A stretch of DNA of 64,000 nucleotides from Typhlomys cinereus (Eukaryota > Chordata > Mammalia > Rodentia > Platacanthomyidae), in contig JALPQD010000088.1 in assembly GCA_023101885.1 (NCBI GenBank), positions 903,501 to 967,500 of the forward strand, in the 5' to 3' direction. Positions 1 to 11,760 of this stretch are shown here, in pieces. Position 1 is the stretch's first letter. Each line of letters opens with the position of its first letter. Both the position numbers and the translations under genes were made by a program. The notes under the pieces were generated by a model that searched no databases, was not told the DNA's origin, and saw nothing but the letters and a program-made list of their open reading frames with translations.

Positions 1-1208
1 CCAAACCAAACCTTAATTTATACTACAAATCCATAGTAATAAAAACAACCTGGTACCGGCTCCAAAATAGGCACATAGATCAATGGATAAGGGTTGAAGA
101 CCCAGATATAAGCCCACACAATTACAGCCATTTGATCTTTTACAAAGGGGTCCAAAAAATCCCATGGAATAAATAGCATCTTCAATAAATGGTGCTGGCA
201 AAACTGGATCTCCACATGCAGAAGATTAAAACTGGACCTGGACTTGTCACCATGTACAAAAATTAATTCCAAATGGATCAAGGACCTCAACTTTAGGCCA
301 GAGACTATAAAAGTCCTAGGTGAAAGGGTAGGGTTTCGAGGTGATTGAACTAGGCCAACAGTTCCTAAACCGAAATCCAATAGTACAGTCACTAGAACCA
401 ACACTTAACAAATGGGATCTTATGAAATTAAAGTGCTTCTGTTCAGATAAAGAGATTGTAACTCGAGCACAAAGGCAACCCACAGAATGGGAGAAAATCC
501 TCACTAACCACATATCTGATAGAGCTGTATTGTCCAGAGTGCACAAAGAACTTAGAAAATTAAACACCAAGTAAGCAAATAGCCCAATTAAAAAATGGGT
601 CTTGGAACTCAAAAGAAACTTTTCCAGTGACGAAATTGAAATGTCTAACAAATGTCTTTAAAAATGCTCCACATCCTTAGCCATCAGGGAAATGCAAATC
701 AACACCTCCCTGAGATATCATCTCACCCCAGTCAGGATGGCAAAAATCCACAATACAAACAACACCAAATGCTGGAGGGGATGTGGCAAGAAGGGAACTC
801 TTCTGCATTGCTGGTGGGAATGCAGGCTTATACAACCACTCTGGCGATCAGTCTAGCGATTTTTAAAAACAGGTAAAGATTGAAATGCCGTATGACCCTG
901 ATATTCCACTTCTGGGAATAGTTCCCTGTAAAGTAAAAATTCACCTCAATGACACAAGCACAACTATGTTCATTGCAGCACTATTTATAATAGCAAAGTC
1001 ATGCAAGCAACCCAAATGCCCAACAGCAGACAAATGGATAACGAAAATGTGGTACATTTATATAATGGAATACTACTCAGCCATCAAAAAAGATTAATTA
1101 CTGAAATTTGCAGGGAAATGGGTAGAATTAGAAAAAAATTATATTGAGTGAATATCCCAGACACAGAAAATTAAGCACTGTATATACTCCCTAATAGGTG
1201 GATCCTAG
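1..1208 (+). pseudogene. L1 ORF2 C-terminal remnant (left edge)
   Basis: This is the 3' third of a LINE-1 ORF2, cut by the window edge. Reading frames 1-1208 align by eye with the C-terminal part of ORF2 in the better L1 copies at 42.1-43.65 kb and 60.5-61.67 kb. Shared landmarks are the 'SLYYKSIVI'-type start, 'MGSYEIKVLLFR'-equivalent DNA, a Cys-rich patch and 'NGILLSHQK'-equivalent DNA. The family protein is an endonuclease/reverse transcriptase. This part lies after the RT domain and includes the Cys-rich nucleic-acid-binding end. The frame is broken several times, so no protein is expected. The ancestral stop is TAG at 1206-1208. The rest of the element lies to the left of the window. 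Confidence 0.9.
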
Positions 1209-2275
1209 TACCAAACCCACCTAGTGATATATTCAATGATAAATATCGTAATACCTACCTATAGTAATTACAAAGATTATAAACAGGAGATTAGGGGAAG
1301 AAAACCCCACCAGAAATAAGGAGAGAGGGGATCATGCTACAGCAGAGAAAATCCGTTTCTCCTTAAATATTGCAAGTAAGTGGTGAGACATCTGGTTAAG
1401 CTCACTCACTTTCCTTAGTGATCACTTGCAACTGAGGTAGTTTGATCTTACCAGTCAGGGAAGGCATAGAGTCTGGTAGATAAATGATAACCATCCTGAA
1501 AATAGGAGACTGACTCCCCCTCACTTCAGTTTCCTAATCCTATTCCATTTACCTTTGAGTCTACTCTTATAGTAAGACTCCATTTAAACAGCCTTTTATC
1601 TCTGGCTGGGAGGTGACCTCAATACCAATGAGGATGGAGCCAAGGGCTGTGCAGGAACAGTAAAACTGAAAGTAACAAAAAACCATAATTCAGAACATCA
1701 GAGACCCCTACATTAATCACCTGGAACCAGAGCAGCCCAATCTCTCCCCAGTCTAAAGCTCAGAGAAATTTGCAGATGAGGGGGCACTAAGATTGTAAGA
1801 GCCTAAAGATGTTGAGGACCAAGGATATGCAAGATACCCCACATAAATTAGGGCCACAGTAGCCATAATCGGATTTTGCATGATCTGCACAATAACTGAC
1901 ATGTCAATGACCCCCCAAAGTCTAGGATAGATCACCAGCCCTAGGATCCTTAGAGGCAAGGGATTAACAGTCACTATAGTGTTCCCATACTAAAGAGGAG
2001 CCCAGTTAAGGGCTCTGGGTAATGCCACTGAGAACTTACTCCTCATTCGAGTGGAGGACACAGAGGGATGTTTGACATTCACTCTAAAGGATGCCTCAGG
2101 GAATGGGAGGGGGGAAGGGGAAGCACTGGGAGAAAGGGAGGGAGGGGGTGAAAAGAAGGAGAAAAGAGAGGAGGGTGCATGGGGAACTGGAGAGAGAGGG
2201 AGGGAGGGAAGGTGGGGACCAGTGTACCTATTAAGTTTGTAAGATTCAGAAAATTAAATACATAAACATTAAAAA
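1209..2275 (+). mobile_element. L1 3'UTR and tail
   Basis: This is the 3'UTR of the L1 entering from the left edge. It aligns with the 3'UTRs at 21.2-22.1, 43.7-44.7 and 61.7-62.7 kb. It carries the typical G-rich polypurine tract at about 2100-2220, then a shared 'cctattaagtttgta' end and an A-rich tail. Small reading frames inside it, such as 2051-2242, are low-complexity translations of the purine tract. Confidence 0.88.
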
Positions 2276-2949
2276 AGAAAATTATGCTAATGATTTAAGA
2301 GGAAAATTACCTTTCAGATATAATTGTATTGCTAAATGATTTTTTGTTCCTACCACTTCTAATCGATCATTTATAAGTTTTTCTATATTCTTTGATTATT
2401 CCTTAGCACTCTTAAACAATTTTATTCTCAAAGTAAACCAGCCCTGGCAGTATAAGCTTTGTAATTCCATGTGACATAGTTGAGACAGTAGGATTACATG
2501 TATGAGCCCTGCGTAGTGAGACTATTTAACAAACTACTCTCAAGAGAAAGATGATTCCTCTAAATGATTATGCATTGTCAGATTTCCATAACATTATCTT
2601 CTCTTTTAAATTTTATTTTCATTTTCTTCCTTCAAGAAACATATTAAAAAATCACAAAAAAAAACAAAAAATAAGAAAAAAGAAACATATCAAATCCAGA
2701 AGAAACTTTTCACCATTTTCTTGTGAATGTAGATAATGCTCTGATTAAGGTCTGTATGTTTAGGGGTGCACTTGGTATGTTACTCAATTGCCACATGATA
2801 ATACAATATTCATAATTATTCTAGTACCACATAAAAGGAAATTCCATCTCAGTATAGTTGTCCACGTCTTAGGTTTGAGTGTATCTTCCCTGCCCAAATA
2901 TTTCTCTGTTTATCAGAGTATTTTTACACCAGTTCATCAGTCCACTGGA
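2276..2949. other. AT-rich single-copy DNA, nothing recognised
   Basis: I see no coding pattern, RNA gene or clear repeat here. The only reading frame, 2551-2736, is a Lys-rich translation of an A-rich run and is not credible. Confidence 0.5.
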
Positions 2950-3540
2950 TATTCCAGGATATAGCTCATGAGGTAAGATACCTGCTTGTAAATCTGGCAA
3001 CCTGAGTTAGGTCTCTGGAAGCCCATATAGAAGAAGAGAACTGTTGCAGTCAGCCTGCACGGTTGCTGATAAATGACCATCAAATGGCTTAAAGGAACAA
3101 GGGTTTATTCTCTCTTACGATTCCTGGTCACAGTTCTCAGTCCAGCTTGATGGGAAAGCATGCACCAACACCAGGCCGAGGGAACTGGCCACACCATGAC
3201 CACATAACAGCTGAATTGAACAGAAGGATGCCGACTTCCTCAACCACCTCTCTGTATTTTATTCACCTGTTCAGGGTCTAGTCCCACCCATCATGGGCTG
3301 GGTCTGTCCCATAAACTAGACCATCTCTTGCAGGTTTGCTCTAGGCTTAACTCAACTATTAATTCTCTACAAATGTACTCAGAGCTCCAACCCTCAACAG
3401 TCAAGTTGACACCTGTGCTTAACTATGACAAGAACAAACTTCCAAAAGTTGTCTTCTGATCTCTACCCATGCTACATGGAAGGTATGTGTGTTCTCATTC
3501 TCTCTCATACCTTTCTCTCTTAAATAAAAGAATAAAGTAT
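2950..3540 (+). repeat. Old B3-like SINE, split by an LTR
   Basis: A tRNA-derived rodent SINE of the B2/B3 group. The part left of the LTR (about 2950-3041) has the degenerate head and the 'acctgagttaggtctctgg' box-B-like part. The part right of it (3431-3540) has the 'gttgtcttctgatctctaccc' body typical of B3. The LTR at 3042-3430 sits between them, so the SINE is older than the LTR. Confidence 0.6.
3042..3430 (-). mobile_element. Solo LTR, ERVL-MaLR type
   Basis: A 389-bp solo long terminal repeat on the minus strand. Read on that strand it starts TGTCATAGTTAAG, has TGTCAACTTGAC shortly after, and ends in CA. It aligns with the 414-bp LTR at 38638-39051. The 5-bp target duplication AGAAC is perfect on both sides (3037-3041 and 3431-3435). 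A 5-bp TSD and TG...CA ends are LTR retrotransposon hallmarks. No internal region remains, so LTR-LTR recombination has removed it. Confidence 0.85.
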
Positions 3541-4249
3541 TTTTACAAAAAGGAAATCCACCACATTCAAATTTTTCTGTATATGGATAAATAGATTTTT
3601 GTTGTATATGCAAAAGATGCTGTTTAAATGAGCTGAGGCTGAGGTATTTCTAAACATCAATCACCAAAGTTTAAGTGGTAACACATTGATTCCTTCAGGT
3701 AATCTTTAAGGAAACTACAATTTAAATGAAGTTACAATTAAAAATGTCCCAAGGATCCAGAAGCCAGGGGTGAAAGTTGAGCATCTTCAGTGAAAACTTC
3801 AAAGGAATAGATTTCTAGCAAATTTAATAAAAAATTTCTCCTGCTGTTAGAGGTACTGCACATGTGGTTGCTGTGTCCCATGTGTATCAGACAGTGACAG
3901 AGACTAGATGAAACTATTTCTATGTTCAGTATTCTGGCCTGTGGACAGCTGAATGATTACTAGCCTGACATTGCATGCTTCCTTGCCAGAACCCTGAATT
4001 CCATCTGTGTACTCACAATACGAAGGCCTCTCATGGCATAGGCTGCATGTGCCCACAATGTGAACAGTCTCCCATGTACCTCCATGTGCTCACACTATGA
4101 ACTTAGTCTTACAAAAGATAGACAAACTACTATTCCTCAGCTTTATCATATGTTCTTAATCATGTGGAACTGGGAGCTCAATCATAGCTATCTACAACCT
4201 TAATGTATTTTCTTTTACTGCTTGCATATTATTTTATATTGTGCAATTT
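3541..4249. other. Unassigned intergenic DNA
   Basis: AT-rich sequence with no recognised gene or repeat. The short frame at 3419-3613 overlaps LTR and SINE sequence and is not a gene. Confidence 0.5.
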
Positions 4250-4262
4250 AAAAAATTAGGAC

Positions 4263-4647
4263 TGACATGTCAACAACCCCCCAAAGTCTAACTCGGATCA
4301 CAGGGGAGAAGGCTTGAGGGAGTAGGACCCTTACAGGCAATGAATTAAACAGTCATAATAGAGTTCCCATGCTAAAGGGGAGCTCAAGAAGTGGCCCTGG
4401 GTTTTGCCACTGGATCCTGAACCCTCACTAGGGTGGAGGACTCAGAGGGATGTTTAGGCCCACATGAATAGATGTTCCAGGGAATGGGAGGTAGGAAAGG
4501 GGAAGTATTGGGAAAAGGGGAGGGAGGGGGTGAAAGGAGGGGGTAGGGGAGAGAATGGAATGGGTGATGATGGGGGAAGGGAAGGGGAAAGGGAGAAGAT
4601 AGGGGTACCTATTGAGTTTGTATTATTAGGAAAAAAAACTGTGGGAG
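4263..4647 (+). mobile_element. 5'-truncated L1 3'UTR insertion
   Basis: About 385 bp of L1 3'UTR. It starts inside the segment that also occurs at 1895, runs through the G-rich purine tract (about 4487-4600) and the 'cctattgagtttgta' end, and finishes in an A-rich tail. It is flanked by a 13-bp TSD, aaaaaattaggac, at 4250-4262 and 4649-4661. This is a standard target-primed reverse-transcription product. Confidence 0.85.
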
Positions 4648-4661
4648 AAAAAAATTAGGAC

Positions 4662-6163
4662 ATAAAGGCAGGAGATGGCCATGCTAAGAAAATATCCAGA
4701 GGAAGCAAGAGAGAGATAGGGTACTTATTATCAAAATGCATTGTCTACATCTATGAGATTGTAAAAGAGTAAAAATAAAAACAAAATTAATTTAAAAATA
4801 TGTTATGGGGGATGGAGGGAAGAGGTCAGGGACAATCACTCATTATGTTTGTAATTAAGAAGACTAAATATTAATAAAATGATTTTAAAATTTTCCTGTT
4901 ATTGAAGTTTTTAAAATATTGTAGGGGAAATTCCTAGAAAAATGCATGATGACATTGTAGAAGCTTATAAGCTATCCTTATAAAAGGTACAAAATGAAAG
5001 ATAATCATAAATGGCTGTTTTTCAATAAATTCGGACAAAACTGTATCTCTAGAATATCAAATAGCATGTTATTCTGCCAAAAAAAGCTCACTTTCAATAT
5101 AAGTGTCTCAATAGTAGTAACTTTGTAACATCAGTATCAAAGGTAAGAGAAAAAAAATGAAACAAATGGTAGCTATGGTCAACAAATCATGCCCATAGGG
5201 GAGAATGACTTTGCAGAGCAAGACTGTAAGAAGAGGAATTTGAGAATAAACAGAAGAGTATAAATAGTTGAATAAACAATAAACAGTTGAAAGTTTAGTA
5301 CAAAAGGAGGATAGAACAATGAACAAACATGAACAAAGCAAATACCAAAAAATGTAGACCTCTCAAAAGTAGGAAAAGAAACTAAATGTGAGATAAAAGA
5401 AAAGCATCATTCACCAGACAGTATTGCCCATTTCTAGGAGAATTACTCAGTACCTTGAAAAATCTATAATAGATGAGAATTAACATTTATTTGACTTCTC
5501 TGATATATTTTTCTGAGTTACCAAATATGTCAAAGTAATGAGTAAATTTATTTTATTATAAATGCATAATGGAATGTATATGCAATTGCAGAATTAGAAG
5601 ATCACAATTTTGCAATCATTCATTGAATAAATGCAATAAGTTATAGAATGGCTTACACAAACATCAGTGAGAACAGAATTCTGCTTGTTGGAACATCTTT
5701 TCTTGTGTGGACTAATATTATAAAAAAGACATTTGTCCAAATTTAGAAAATGATATGAGGCAGAAACAATGTTGGAAGCTCAACACTGCAGACTGTTTCA
5801 AGCTGCCTGGCAGGCCTCACATGATGTAATTTACTTTGCGTGTATATGTGGCTCATTGTTCTCATAGCTAACTGGGTGGGCAGAAGTATCCCCAGGCTCA
5901 CGACTAGCACTGAACTGTCAACTTCAATGTGATACCAAGAAACTCTCTCCCAAAACCTTCTGCTTATCTAACTATATCTAACTACATGTACACATTTCTT
6001 GTACACGCTTGACTTCTGAGATGTTCTGACTACTGTATCAGGATGATCAGTTTCCTTTCTACTAAGTATCATCCTTGAAATCTTTTATGCCTTTTATGCA
6101 CCGCCTTCATTTGTATAGGTCACATTCCTGTAATAATACTCCTTCTCTACCATTAAGCAAGTA
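4662..6163. other. Unassigned intergenic DNA
   Basis: Mostly AT-rich single-copy sequence. The purine-rich piece at about 4800-4880, followed by an A-rich end, resembles another L1 3' terminus but is too short to call. No coding region is supported. Confidence 0.45.
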
Positions 6164-6529
6164 TGTATAGGTGTCAACTTGACATTTGAGAATTAAGCCT
6201 TTACACACAACTATGAGGAAGTACTGATTTATGGAAAACCCTGAGCAATCTTGTAGGAGTTCATGTAGCTGATGTGGGAAGATTCACGCTGAAATGGGTG
6301 AGATCATCTCTCCGTAGATGGATGAGATGGAAACAGTGATCATTAATTTGACACACTTACTGACTAGCAATTTGGAAGGTGTGTCCTCCTCTCAGAATTT
6401 CTGTGAATATGACTCATGAAATTGGCAGTAATCTTCTCCCACAATAATGCAGTGTAAAACTGAACCGTATTGGTCTCCTAAGTTGTTTGGGATTTGTTTT
6501 CATTTAGTAATAGAATGATGAAATTAACA
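6164..6529 (+). mobile_element. Old ERVL/MaLR-type LTR
   Basis: A degraded LTR. It starts tgtataggtgtcaacttgac and ends aattaaca, so TG...CA ends are preserved. It is followed at 6533-6548 by ttggtaacagaagggg, which resembles the tRNA-Leu primer binding site seen in ERVL and MaLR elements and at 37482-37499 here. The DNA from about 6550 to 6780 may be decayed internal region. No matching 3' LTR was seen. Confidence 0.55.
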
Positions 6530-6777
6530 TTCTTGGTAACAGAAGGGGACTGGGATGTTTCCTAAAAACTAATGCAAATGGCTTTGTTGTTTATTTGTTT
6601 TTAGTTGGATTCTAATTGATAAAGGTAATAGAATCAGTCACTGTAGAAGTTGGGAAGATTACAGTAAAAGGATCTGACATTCCACTATGAAAACATTGCT
6701 CACTTTTATGTCAAAGGGAAATCAGAAACTATCTGATATGATAAATTACAAGTATACTACCTACTCAGGTAAAAGGA

Positions 6778-6804
6778 GAGAAAGAAAAGAAAGAAAGAAA
6801 GCAA
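6778..6804. repeat. GAAA-rich microsatellite
   Basis: A short gaaa-type simple repeat within AT-rich DNA. Confidence 0.8.
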
Positions 6805-7009
6805 TGTAGTAATCCACATACTGATATCCTCATTCTAGGAAATTGACTATTGAAAAGCATTTTAAGATAATTGGAAGATTTAAATAAGTTCTTATTTATG
6901 TACTATTGAGAAACCACTATTCATTGTGTTGTTCATGCCAGTGCCATTATGGTAATATAAGCCACTCTATGGTGGTACATAGATAGATAGATTTATAGGG
7001 AGATTTTTA

Positions 7010-7214
7010 AGAATGATTAATAGGAATTGGACAAGCAAAAAATTCTGAGTTTGGATCCCTAATTCCACATAAAATCATCAGATGTAAAATGACTTCAGCC
7101 TGCACTTCTGGCCCTGGTGGGCAGAGCTGGGAAATCCCAGAGTGAACCAAAAAGGAGGAAGAAATAATCCAGGATCATTCCCTTGGTCCTTCACAGGAAA
7201 ATGCAGTGCCTTAT

Positions 7215-7269
<55 letters not shown>

Positions 7270-7320
7270 TGTAGAACTATAACACGATAAATATAGAACT
7301 GTATTGATAACAAAAAATAT
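7010..7320 (+). repeat. Old B2-like SINE with (CA)n
   Basis: It aligns with the young SINEs at 30828 and 56687 through the 'ggatccctaattccac' head remnant, the 'gcctgcacttctggccctgg' core and the 'agagtgaaccaaaaaggagga' part. It then enters a pure (CA)n run at 7220-7264. It is diverged and its head is weak. The Cys/Val frame on the other strand (7078-7392) is a translation of the (CA)n run. Confidence 0.7.
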
Positions 7321-7324
7321 ACAG

Positions 7325-7710
7325 GAGGACTGAAGAGATGGTTCAGCAGTTAAGTCCCTTGCCTTGCCTTGGAAACAGAAGGACTTGAGCATTCCTCAGA
7401 TCCCACCTTGAAGTGTCCCCAGGATCTGGTGACCCACCTCTAATTATATCCTTGGAAGGCAGTGGCTAGAAATCCCCAGAGAAAGCTGACTAATCTGACT
7501 AGTCCTAATAGTGTACTCTATACTTAATTAGAGGCCAGTGTTCACAGTCATAAGGGAGAAAAGCTATTGAAGATGATTCCTGATACCACACTTGAATCTC
7601 CACAGTCACACACAAGCAAGTGCACTCATGTACATATACTACAAATACACATATAAACACATGTATAGAACACCATACACACGCATGAAAGAAATAAAAA
7701 ACAGACATGA
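7325..7710 (+). repeat. Old B2-like SINE
   Basis: It starts with a recognisable Pol III-type head, 'ctgaagagatggttcagc' then 'agttaag', equivalent to the A-box region of the young SINEs. A diverged body follows, ending in CA-rich and A-rich sequence. It lies directly after the previous SINE. Confidence 0.65.
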
Positions 7711-7985
7711 AATAGAGGTGTTCAAAGAGTTACTGGGTTATCTGTCTGCCTTTCATTAGAATTTTCTTTTTTTAGTTGTAAAATTAATCTGTTAGAGGAT
7801 ATTTATTATTTTTTAATTAATTAATTTATTTTTTCCACTCATACAAACTTAATAGTTACCCCGGACCCTCTTGCTCCCTCTCCCCTTTTCCCCTTCCTTT
7901 TCCCCCTCCTCCCTTTCTCCCAGTGCCCCCTCTCCCCCCCATCCCTGGAGCATCCTTTAATATGATTGTCAAGTTTCCTTCTGGG

Positions 7986-8799
7986 AGGGGAGAGCATATA
8001 GGCTGCCTGATAGAAAGTAACCATTTTGCAAATGGGTGATCAACCCCTCTCTCACCCCGGTCTCCTACTTTTATTCCATCTACCTTTGAATATACTCTTA
8101 TAGCAAGACTCTAATTTAACAGATTTTTATCTCAGGCCAGGGGGTGACTTCCAATACCCATCAGGATGGAGCCAAGGGCATTGCAGGAGCAGCAAAACCA
8201 AAAAAAAAATTAACAAACCATAATTCAGAACATCAGAGACTCTGTATCAACCATCTGAAACTGGGCCAGCCTAATTTCTCCCCATCCTGAAGCTCAGGGA
8301 CATTTGTGGAAGAGGAGGCGGTAAGATTGTAAGAGCACAAGGATGGGAAGAGTAATGATATGCAAGATACTCCACACAAGTTAGGGCCAAAGCAATCATA
8401 ATAGGACTTTGCATGACCTGTGCTATGTCCAACACATTATTGACCCCACAAAGTTTAGCATGGACTAAAGGCATTAGGATCCTTGGAGGCCAGGAACTGA
8501 CAGTCACAGCAGTGTTCCTATGCTTAAGGGGAACACAGGAAAGTGTTCTGGGAAATGCCCCTGGGTCCTTGCACCTCATCGGAGAGGAGGGCCCAGAGGA
8601 GAGTTTGGCATGCACATTAAAGAATGCTCCCGGGATTGGGGGGAGGCACTGGGGGATGGGGAAAGAGGGGAGAGGGGAGGGGGGAGCAGGGGGTTTGGAG
8701 GGAGGGAGGGGACCGGTGTACCTGTTAAGTTTGTATGAGCAGGAATAATACTAGTAATAATAATAATAATAAATATATATATAAAGAAACTATTAAAAA
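7986..8799 (+). mobile_element. Nested L1 3'UTR insertion, plus strand
   Basis: About 814 bp of L1 3'UTR in the opposite orientation to its host. It runs from 'agagcatatagg' through the G-rich tract (8636-8712) and 'ctgttaagtttgtatgag' to an A/T-rich tail with (TAA)n. The 15-bp TSD aagtttccttctggg is perfect at 7971-7985 and 8800-8814. The TSD and the flanking L1 sequence on both sides prove that this copy landed inside the minus-strand L1. Confidence 0.9.
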
Positions 8800-9680
8800 A
8801 AGTTTCCTTCTGGGTCCTCCACTCTAATGAGGTGTAAGGACTCAGTAGCATTTCCTAGAGCACTTTCATGTGTTCCCCTTTAGTACAGGAACACTATTGT
8901 GGCTGTTTATCCCTTGTTTCTAAGGATCCTAGTGCCTGTGATCCATGCTAGACTTTGGGGGGGGGGTCAATGCTATGTTGGTGATTGTGCAGGTCATGCA
9001 AAGTTCTATTATGGTTACTTCTGCCCTAACTTGTGTGGAGTATCTTGCATATCGTTGCTCCTCTTCATCTTTAGACTCTTACCATCTTGCTGCCCCCTCT
9101 TCAGCAAAGTTCCCTGAGCTTTAGGATGGGGAGAGATTAAGCTGGCCTGATTCCAGGTGGTTATTGTAGGGTCTCTGATGTTCTGAATTACGATTTGTTG
9201 TTGGGTTTTTTTTTTCCAGTTTTGCTGTTCCTGCACCGCCCTTGGATCCATTCTGATGGGTATTGGATGTCTCCTCCTAGCCAGAGATAAAAGGCTGTTA
9301 AAATACAGTCTTACTATAAGAGTAGATTCAAAGGTAGATGGAATAAGAGTAGGAGACTGTGGTGTGTGTGTGGGGGGGGGTCAGTCTTCCATTTGCAGGA
9401 TGGTTACCATTTATCTGCCAGTCTCTATGCCCTCCCTAACTAGTTAGATCAAACCCCTTAGCTGCAAGTGACCAGGAAGGAAAGTCTGTGAGCTTAACCA
9501 GATGTCTCACTACTTACTTGCAGTACTTGATGGTGGCCTATTTCCTCTGCTATAGCATGATCCCCTCATTCCTTGTTTCTGGCGGGCCCTCCTTCTCTTT
9601 CCCTCCTGTTCATAATCTTTGCAATTACTGTAGATATTACAGAGATTTATCTTTGAGTATGTCACTAAGCGGGTTTGGTC

Positions 9681-10668
9681 CTAGGATCCACCTATTAAGG
9701 TGTACATATGGCACTTAATTTTCTGTGTCTGGGATACTTCATTCAGTATAATTTTTTCTAATTCCATCCATTTCCTGGCAAATTTCATTAATTCATCATT
9801 TTTGATGGCTGAGTAGTATTCCATTGTATATGTGCCACATTTTCCTTACCCACTCGTCAACTGTTGGGCATTTGAGTTGATTCCATGACTTTGTTATTGT
9901 AAATAGTACTGCTATAAACATGGTAATTCTTGTGCCATTGAGGTGAATTTTTGCTTTATGGGGGATTATTCCCAGAAGCGGAATAGCAGGATCATATGGC
10001 ATTTCAATCTTTAACTTTTTTAAGAATTGCCAAACTGCTCTCCAGAGTGGTTGTATAAGCCTGCATTCCCACCAGCGATGTAGGAGAGTTTCCTTCTCAC
10101 CGTATTCTCTCCAGCATTTGGTGTTGTTTGTATTGTGCATTTTTGCCATCCTGATGGGGTGAGATGATATCTCAGGTAGGTTTTGATTTGCATTTCCCTG
10201 ATGGCTAAGGATACGGAGCATTTTTTAAGATATATGTTAGATATTTCAATTTTATCCCTGGTAAAGTTTCTTTTGAGTTCAAGGCCCACTTTTTAATTGG
10301 GCCATTTGGTTCCTTGGTGTTGAGTTTTCTAAGTTCTTTGTGCACTCTGGATAATAGAGCTCTATCAGATATGTGATTAGTGAAAGATTTTCTCCCATTC
10401 TGTGGGTTGCCTTTTTTGCTCGGGTTATAATCTCTTTATCTGAGCAGAAGCTCTTTAATTTCATAAGATCCCATCTGTTGAGTGTTGGTTGTAGTGACTG
10501 TGCTATTGGATTTCTGTTTAGGATCTGTTGGCCTAGCCCTATCAGTTTGAGGGAGTTCCCGACCCTTTCACCTAGGGTTTTTATAGTCTCTGGCCTTATA
10601 TTGAGGGCCTTGATCCATTTGGAATTAATTTTTGTACATGGTGACAAGTATGGGTCTAGTTTTAATCA
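9681..10668 (-). pseudogene. L1 ORF2 C-terminal remnant
   Basis: This is the ORF2 C-terminal part of the minus-strand L1. Open stretches at 9796-10221, 10020-10289 and 10279-10647 read ORF2 motifs in different frames: '[12 protein letters not shown]' and '[17 protein letters not shown]', plus 'CWREYGEKETLLHRWWECRL', the remnant Cys-rich patch. Frameshifts separate them and the Cys pattern is damaged. The ancestral stop codon lies at 9681-9683. Confidence 0.88.
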
Positions 10669-10779
10669 CATTCCAGGTCCCCAGGTTAACTGCACCTTTA
10701 TTAGAATTTTCCAAAGCATTATGAGGATATTCAGACTTAAGCATCTTTAATTAGCATCTTGGATGATAAAGAATTTTGT

Positions 10780-11035
10780 TTTTGGAGCCAGACTGAGTTT
10801 AAATTATAGGCTATCTCTTCAATTCATGTTTTTTCTATTACCAAACCCTTTTGTTACCTAAATAATCTTACATAAATCACTTAAACTTGATAAGCCCCAG
10901 ATGAGTCAGATATATAAAGAGCTGGAGAATATCCACATTAAAAGTATATTTAGGGGATATAAATGATGTCATCATGTTGAAGATCTTTCATGAAGTTTTT
11001 GGTTCAAAATAAGTACTTCATAAGTGTTAGTTCTC
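10780..11035 (+). repeat. MIR-like ancient SINE
   Basis: The order of short matches fits the mammalian MIR: 'agactgagtttaaat', 'cataaatcacttaaactt', 'agatgagtcagatatat', then 'aaaataagtacttcataag' and 'tgttagttctc'. It is very diverged, as expected for a family that predates rodents. Confidence 0.6.
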
Positions 11036-11738
11036 ACTTATAGTAAACTGTCAATAAGTTTTCATTAGTGTTTACGAATAGTAATGGGCTGCTTATCAGT
11101 ACATTGATAGTGTAAAACTTACATCCTTAAGAGACACTTTGGCATGTTGCCAAACTGTCAATAGAAGGATGAAGCGGCCTGACCTATAAGATGAAGTGAA
11201 CATTCCAGAAGCAAATGGGGATCCTAATTCCCTTTGGAACTGTCTTTATACTTTAGATTTACCCTATTTCCAAGTCTTTTTTTATTTCTAGCAACTTGTT
11301 GTTTTTCAAACTCGGGTGACTGATGTGTGAGTGGATTTCAGTTTTATGGCTCCTCCTCTCAGAACAAACCTTCCTAAGTCAGCTTGCTCTTCCCTTGCTC
11401 CAGGATTCTTCCCATCAGCCATCAAGTTACAATCTGAGTTTCCTGTGGTTCTTGTTCTAAACCACTTCCGATTACTACTTTCAGAAATTAAATTCTGGAG
11501 ATTAAATGGGTTATTGGAGTGAGTGAGCTCTTATGTCTCTTTGAATTAAGTTTTGATAGCATGTTACCCTTTTACAATAGCATTATATCAGAATACTCTA
11601 AAGTAGCTCAAAACAAATGCAATGTAAGTAAACAACTTACTCTTCTAGAAATCCCATTTAAAAGTGATATTTTATATGCATCTCCATATATCTAATATAA
11701 TCTCATTATAGCATTAGTATAAAATGAGACGGTTTTTT

Positions 11739-11760
11739 ATATATATATAATATATATATC
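11739..11760. repeat. (TA)n microsatellite
   Basis: An imperfect AT dinucleotide run. Confidence 0.8.

Larger units (their letters stand above)
7767..10699 (-). mobile_element. 5'-truncated L1, minus strand, host of a nested L1
   Basis: A minus-strand L1 containing about 1 kb of ORF2 and the 3'UTR. It is flanked by a 12-bp TSD, attagaattttc, at 7755-7766 and 10700-10711. Its T-rich tail, pyrimidine-rich 3'UTR and 'cataca aacttaa' end lie at 7767-7985. The element resumes at 8815 after the nested insertion. About 31 bp at its 5' end (10669-10699) do not match L1 and may be filler added during integration. Confidence 0.85.

Noticed and set aside
3042..3430. hAT-type DNA transposon, suggested by the TGTCAACTTGAC words
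   Set aside because: The 5-bp rather than 8-bp TSD, the TG...CA ends, and the primer site and polypurine tract of the full copy at 37-39 kb fit an LTR element.
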